64,000 nt of DNA, taken from NCBI GenBank assembly GCA_032622095.1, contig CP136069.1, forward strand, positions 49,088,760-49,152,759, in the 5' to 3' direction. The translations under genes and the position numbers were made by a program. Shown here piece by piece: positions 62,501 to 64,000 of the stretch (position 1 is its first letter; each line of letters starts with the position of its first letter). This DNA comes from Siphonodentalium dalli. Its lineage: Eukaryota; Mollusca; Scaphopoda; Gadilida; Siphonodentaliidae. Below the pieces are notes generated by a model. It made no database searches. It was not told the origin of the DNA and saw nothing but the letters and a program-made list of their open reading frames with translations.

Positions 62501-64000
62501 GGTCCCAATTTCTCGCAGACAATGTGCTCCTCGTTCTGTTGACATGAATTTTGAGGTGGAAGCTGGATCCTGGAGCGGTTTATTGGAATTTTGAAAATAG
62601 TTTTAGAACGTATCCTACAAACATTTTAGGAAAATGCTCCCAATGAATTACAAAAATGCCAAAATGTTTTGATAAGATCATCATCAGTTGCAGATTGCTA
62701 ACTACATGTCAGGATAAGCGCATGTCACATATCGTTTCGACTCGTTACCTAAATAAAGGTTCACCTCCAAAGTTATGATATATGCGTCTCATTAATAACT
62801 GAAGTAACATATTGGAGCTTGTTATGTTTCTATATAATATATGTATTATAAATATATAAGCATGCAGCTATACGTGCATTGGCATTGACACGAAAGCGCA
62901 GTTGAACAGTGCACGCAATATGCACCAGCCATACATGCACTACCGATCATCGCTTGTTCATTAAAATCTTCCAATTGTGCTTAGACACGTCCATTACCTA
63001 CATCCAGTCAACGTACCTAGGCATATATCACACACATAACCAATATGTTCTGTGCATAGCTGTCATACGTGGCCGAGAGCCAGCCTAAATGCGCGGGAAC
63101 TTAACTTTCTACTTAAGATGGACTTAAGTTTGTTTTATGAAACGATTTCTTGAAACGGAAAAGAAACAGTATAAGATCAACCGTTCGTCTTAGATTCAAG
63201 TCCATCTTAAGATCAGCTTAAGTCCTTGCTTCGCGCAACTGGGTCTAGAACCACACAACCTACCTCAACAGATCGAGGAGAGTGTCAGCAGTGCTAACTT
63301 ATTTGCCTCCCCTGTTGGTTCGATGTTCTCTTTTACTTTGTGTCCAGGTTCGATGGCAACAACGAGGATGATCCCCGTGATCAGTTTTTGTTTTGGTTCT
63401 GATCAAAATCAACTACTCATCCCATTTGGTTTTGATCAAACCAAATTGGTTTTGATAAAAAAAACTATATTGTTTCATATATGGAATAAGTTCAAAATTG
63501 GTTTTGAAATTTTTGATCAAAATCCGAATTGGTTTGATAAAAAACAAAATTGGTTTCATATATGGAATTTGTTCAATACCAGTTTTGGTTTTGATCAAAA
63601 CCAGCTGGTGGTTGGTGTTTGGTTTTGATCATAATTTGGTTAGATAGTTATATCGGACAAAGTTCAAAACCCATTTTTTTTTTTTTAGAAAAACAAAAAG
63701 TTTAAGAGCTATACTATAGCTATTATTATCAGTAGTGGTTAATTATGAGATAGGTGTCTTCTGTCTACCGACTAAAATTACAGTGAGCTCAAATAAAACA
63801 AACTAGAACAGAACCACGCAACCTGCCTCAACAAAATTAAACCCAGGAGAGTGTCAGCAGTGCTATCTTTCTTTGCCTCCCGGATTGGTTCGATGTTCTC
63901 TTTAACTTTGTCTCCAGGATCAATCGACACAACGATGACGATCCCCGTGATCACAGCGAGCAGCGTTGTAGTGAGATAGTAAACAATCGCCCTAAGTCCG
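41351..64000 (-). CDS. SLC1A: excitatory amino acid transporter (SLC1 family), gene span, 5' end outside window
   Basis: Eight coding exons on the minus strand join with matching phases to give about 420 residues of an SLC1 glutamate/aspartate transporter, a trimeric plasma-membrane protein that imports acidic amino acids with sodium and protons against potassium. Exons run 64000-63827 (TM3), 57979-57937, 56959-56911, 55104-54867, 52942-52709, 51697-51503, 45562-45428 and 41552-41351 (stop). Signatures in order are the HP1 serine-rich loop before [20 protein letters not shown] (TM7, with the proton-coupling Glu), [12 protein letters not shown] (HP2) and [20 protein letters not shown] (TM8). 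In TM8 the arginine that binds the substrate side-chain carboxylate is present, which favours glutamate/aspartate over neutral amino acids. Exons for TM1-TM2 lie beyond 64000. Introns are repeat-laden. Orthology to a particular EAAT is not resolved. Confidence 0.93.
41623..42010. mobile_element. CAGTAATGC hairpin MITE, copy C, split by another repeat
   Basis: The left arm (41623 to about 41725) and right arm (about 41905-42010) match the palindromic MITE at 9208-9422. Between them sits about 180 bp that matches 39675-39865. The right terminal repeat is degraded. The nested element lies in the last intron of the transporter gene, 71 bp upstream of the final exon. Confidence 0.65.
42367..45406. 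repeat. composite tandem repeat block in the last intron
   Basis: Successive blocks begin ACCCGACTTCGTCCGGGC or CGACGTTGTCCGGGC and contain TTTGACCTTGAATTGACC with AAGGTCAAGGTCA. They end with ACAGACAGAC-type microsatellites and TCTTCAAAATATATA followed by GACTAG. Inside, a unit of about 121 bp with CAAATTTCAAGTCGATAGCT and TCTGCGCATGCGCGAAGCTG is repeated about three times at 43.38-43.72 kb and about five times at 44.70-45.36 kb. The block ends about 20 bp from the donor of exon 45428-45562. The repeated ends suggest a self-inserting element, but the class is unknown to me. Confidence 0.75.
45428..45562 (-). CDS. SLC1A: EAAT-like exon (HP2 hairpin to TM8 start)
   Basis: The acceptor ATTATTTTCAG precedes it and the donor CT|GTAAGT follows (phase 2 at both ends). 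It encodes the second re-entrant hairpin, the extracellular gate, with [16 protein letters not shown], then [16 protein letters not shown]. The first Asp of TM8 (DW) is present. The family's usual TAASIGAAG is TTAAIGAAG here. Confidence 0.95.
45595..46250. repeat. ~190-bp direct duplication in an intron
   Basis: Segments at about 45600-45800 and 46060-46250 share ATCAACTTATAAACGTTTAA, ACGAATTCAAACTACAAGTG, ATAAATCTAAAGATG and TGTAGTTCAATCGCCCACAT. They are roughly 460 bp apart. The open frames here are repeat-derived. Confidence 0.7.
46251..47639. other. intronic sequence
   Basis: No exon is recognised. The words CGATTCGGGACGCATCTATC and GGCGATAAACTA (47258-47292) recur in reverse complement near 60130-60165, with further matches alongside. 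This indicates a dispersed repeat present at both ends of the gene. Confidence 0.45.
47640..48945. repeat. 526-bp tandem duplication, about 2.5 units
   Basis: The word GGGCGGTCCGGGCTGTTAGC occurs at 47701, 48227 and 48753, exactly 526 bp apart. Units are nearly identical. They contain CATTTTCGCCGATGCCGGC, GTCCGGGCTGG runs and CATAATCGGCGAAGGTGGC. The third unit is cut off after the GTCCGGGCTG run. Frames of 69-81 codons inside the units repeat in step and are probably not genes. Confidence 0.92.
48946..51502. other. intronic sequence
   Basis: A plus-strand frame at 50372-50635 (87 codons, Cys-rich middle CACNCGQNN) matches nothing I know and is probably chance. No repeats of note were seen. 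Confidence 0.4.
51503..51697 (-). CDS. SLC1A: EAAT-like exon (HP1 to TM7)
   Basis: The acceptor CACCACAG precedes it and the donor AAG|GTAAGA follows (phase 2 at both ends). It encodes [20 protein letters not shown] and [20 protein letters not shown], the first re-entrant hairpin and the unwound NMDGT sodium-site helix of TM7, with the adjacent proton-coupling Glu. All family landmarks are intact. Confidence 0.97.
52709..52942 (-). CDS. SLC1A: EAAT-like exon (TM5-TM6 and HP1 start)
   Basis: The acceptor CATTTAAG precedes it and the donor CCAG|GTAAGG follows (phase 2 at both ends). It encodes [37 protein letters not shown] and [13 protein letters not shown]. The length of 78 codons fits the family, and the sequence joins the next exon to give GTASSSATLP. 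Confidence 0.97.
53302..53708. mobile_element. ~407-bp TIR element with TTTCGC repeats
   Basis: The left end reads CGGGGTTCACGATTAGATGG and the right end CCATCGAATAGTGAACCCCG, near-complementary over 20 bp. The interior (53455-53595) is a degenerate tandem of TATTTCGCTATTT and CTGTATTTTC units. A target duplication is not evident. It lies in the intron between exons 52709-52942 and 54867-55104. Confidence 0.55.
54495..54660. repeat. GGTTTTGATCAAAACC repeat cluster, intronic
   Basis: It contains GGTTTTGATCAAAACCAAA and several ACCAAATTTT / GGTTTTGG words forming overlapping palindromes. A second cluster lies at 63388-63640 beside the truncated duplicate exon. Confidence 0.65.
54723..54835. 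repeat. CCAATGCATTCTC hairpin family, single unit
   Basis: GCCAGTAGATTCTCGTCTATATGC pairs imperfectly with the segment ending GCATACACTGGC (shown in part). It is followed by CTGCACCAATGCAGC. It lies 32 bp from the 3' edge of exon 54867-55104. Confidence 0.5.
54867..55104 (-). CDS. SLC1A: EAAT-like exon (extracellular loop to TM4c-TM5)
   Basis: The acceptor GCATTAG precedes it (entering at phase 1) and the donor ATATG|GTAAGG follows (phase 2). It encodes the end of the variable extracellular loop ([18 protein letters not shown]), then [20 protein letters not shown] and MQLVTLAIW. The Trp codon is completed by the next exon to read WYSPIGI. The length of 238 bp fits the phases exactly. Confidence 0.95.
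55263..55663. mobile_element. nested hairpin element with TTAACCCTTT ends
   Basis: The outer arms are TTAACCCTTTACCCAACA and TGTTGGGTAAAGGGTTAA. Inside are two further ~75-bp hairpins, each CCAATGCATTCTCTTATAT paired with ATATAAGAGAATGCATTGG: one at about 55409-55484 and one at about 55564-55633. They are separated by a TTTTTAACACTTTTTACC-rich spacer. It has no coding capacity. Confidence 0.7.
55840..56398. mobile_element. hAT-type MITE with 8-bp target duplication
   Basis: The element starts CAGTGTCCGCGCTGG and ends CAGTGCGAACCCTG, an imperfect CAG...CTG inverted repeat. The octamer GTTATAAC flanks both sides perfectly (55832-55839 and 56399-56406). An 8-bp duplication with these ends is the hallmark of the hAT superfamily. 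Subterminal regions carry repeated TTTGCCAAATG words. The 559-bp interior lacks a transposase. It lies in an intron of the transporter gene. Confidence 0.8.
56575..56735. repeat. CCAATGCATTCTC hairpin family, decayed unit
   Basis: It shows CAAAGCATTATCTTATACATG against CATATATAAGAGACAACATT, then AAATGCATTCC and TATGCGAGGTTCCC. It is a more diverged member of the family seen at 55263-55663. Confidence 0.5.
56810..56891 (+). repeat. GA-rich microsatellite
   Basis: A run of AGAGAG interspersed with GTGTGT, AGGG and GATAGAG ends about 20 bp from exon 56911-56959 on its donor side. In the transcript it reads as a polypyrimidine stretch just inside the intron. Confidence 0.85.
56911..56959 (-). 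CDS. SLC1A: EAAT-like small exon (extracellular loop)
   Basis: This 49-bp exon lies between acceptor TTTATTTCAG and donor AA|GTAAGT. It encodes [16 protein letters not shown]. The phases (0 in, 1 out) fit its neighbours. It corresponds to the variable loop between TM4b and TM4c in EAATs and carries one N-glycosylation sequon (NVT), as this loop often does in EAATs. The identity rests on phase, position and splice sites. Confidence 0.8.
57937..57979 (-). CDS. SLC1A: EAAT-like small exon (TM3-TM4 junction)
   Basis: This 43-bp exon lies between acceptor CTTTTTCAG and donor AAG|GTACGT. It encodes [14 protein letters not shown] after an Arg codon split with the previous exon. It matches the conserved NMFPxNLVEACF segment of EAATs. 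It enters in phase 2, which fixes where the preceding exon must end. Confidence 0.9.
61216..61345 (+). repeat. 15-16 bp tandem GGACCCTGGCTTATAC
   Basis: About eight imperfect units of TACGGACCCTGGCTTA, with variants ending CACCGGCTGA and CCCCGGCT. It lies in the large intron. Confidence 0.85.
61382..61565. repeat. direct repeat of ~55 bp
   Basis: ATGATTGTCTTTTCACACAT followed by ATATCTGTATTAATTGAG and AATTTCGGT occurs at about 61384-61437 and 61513-61565. The copies are nearly identical. Confidence 0.8.
62108..62855. repeat. ~95-bp direct repeats flanking 550 bp
   Basis: The segments 62108-62200 and 62759-62850 share AAAGTTATGATGTATGCGTC, AATAACTGAAGTAATATATT, GGAGCTTGTT and TTTCTATATAATATAT with about 10 percent differences. 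The enclosed 550 bp has no recognised coding sequence. It could be a tandem duplication or a relic with terminal direct repeats. Confidence 0.65.
63092..63235. repeat. CTTAAG-rich foldback
   Basis: The left side reads ACTTAAGATGGACTTAAG and the right side CAAGTCCATCTTAAGATC, with GCGCGGGAAC near the left edge facing CTTCGCGC on the right. This makes an imperfect hairpin of about 140 bp, ending about 30 bp from the duplicate exon. Confidence 0.5.
63264..63383 (-). pseudogene. truncated, frameshifted duplicate of the TM3 exon
   Basis: It is homologous to 63827-63944. The minus strand reads [20 protein letters not shown] before a 1-bp deletion (GCAAATAAG against GCAAAGAAAG) breaks the frame. 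The distal part in the restored register would read ADTLLDLL, which fits the family better than the outer copy. It keeps a good GT donor (GAG|GTAGGT). Its 5' part, encoding most of TM3, is replaced by the GGTTTTGATCAAAACC repeat from 63388 onward. Confidence 0.8.
63388..63645. repeat. GGTTTTGATCAAAACC repeat cluster at a duplication breakpoint
   Basis: Many copies of GGTTTTGATCAAAACC, AATTGGTTTTGA and ATATGGAAT with interleaved inverted copies. It starts at the position where homology between the two TM3 exon copies ends. It is related to 54495-54660. Confidence 0.75.
63827..64000 (-). CDS. SLC1A: EAAT-like TM3 exon (partial at window edge)
   Basis: It encodes [20 protein letters not shown] and then [13 protein letters not shown], the conserved transmembrane segment and loop of EAATs. 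To join the next exon in phase 2, splicing must occur after TTGAG, where the intron begins GCAGGT, a GC rather than GT donor. The nearby GTTGCG three bases on would shift the frame. Relative to the duplicate copy, six bases are inserted near the 3' end, giving LLGLILLR where the family has an LDLIR-type motif. The 5' end continues beyond the window. Confidence 0.85.

Larger units (their letters stand above)
57980..63263. other. large intron
   Basis: No other exon is recognised. It contains decayed dispersed repeats (58480-58745 related to 40050-40170 and 52310-52440) and the degenerate CATATTGGACGTAT-type words at 60545-60870. Three local repeats are annotated separately. Confidence 0.5.

Noticed and set aside
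63817-63827. Alternative donor CAG|GTTGCG for the TM3 exon
   Set aside because: It would leave the exon in phase 0, whereas the next exon must be entered in phase 2, so the protein would go out of frame.

Overview
This window is eukaryotic nuclear DNA from an animal, most likely a marine invertebrate. It holds a spliced gene with GT-AG introns, many non-autonomous DNA transposons, decayed non-LTR retrotransposon pieces, minisatellites, and an abundance of the short palindromes ACATGT and TACATGTA. A stretch near 4.7-5.05 kb contains an 'AAGGGCCATAACTC'-type repeat that I associate with molluscan genomes, so a mollusc or another lophotrochozoan is my best guess. A hemichordate or other invertebrate cannot be excluded. 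There are no bacterial-style operons, CRISPR arrays or convincing RNA genes.

Layout. From 1 to 20 kb I find no confident host gene. The region holds a Tc1/mariner-like MITE (2138-2635), CCTGGGTG minisatellites arranged head to head (2.7-3.5 kb) with a relative at 16.6-16.9 kb, two copies of a PIF/Harbinger-like MITE with 3-bp target duplications, a ~945-bp foldback element, hairpin MITEs, a decayed reverse-transcriptase 3' end (13.5-14.1 kb) and a 45-bp tandem array (14.8-16.6 kb). At 20.2-20.7 kb on the minus strand lies one exon of a TauD/TfdA-type Fe(II)/2-oxoglutarate dioxygenase carrying the HxD iron-ligand pair, with decayed tandem copies of its 3' end beside it. Next come a foldback element with minisatellite arms (21.9-22.8 kb), a CG-richer segment with E2F-, CRE- and YY1-like motifs (23.1-23.6 kb), and a frameshifted non-LTR reverse transcriptase (24.2-25.6 kb).

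The dominant feature is a 21-bp satellite in two blocks (26.4-27.1 kb and 27.65-38.68 kb, about 560 units). Its plus strand is almost free of cytosine. Because 21 is a multiple of 3 and the unit has no stop in four of six frames, it creates huge open frames (repeats of YKDIDVL, YNTSISL, YTIHLYP and LIQYIYI) that I do not regard as genes. It has higher-order structure: copies of variant patterns sit 210, 525 and 1302 bp apart, all exact multiples of 21.

From 41.35 kb to the right edge, on the minus strand, is the main host gene: an SLC1-family glutamate/aspartate transporter (EAAT-like). Eight coding exons can be joined with matching splice phases, from transmembrane segment 3 (at the window edge) to the stop codon. 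The substrate- and sodium-binding residues of the C-terminal core are present. The first in-window exon is present twice. The outer copy needs a GC splice donor, and the inner copy has a GT donor but is frameshifted and truncated. The introns are filled with tandem repeats, a hAT-type MITE with a perfect 8-bp target duplication (55840-56398), hairpin families and 526-bp tandem duplications.
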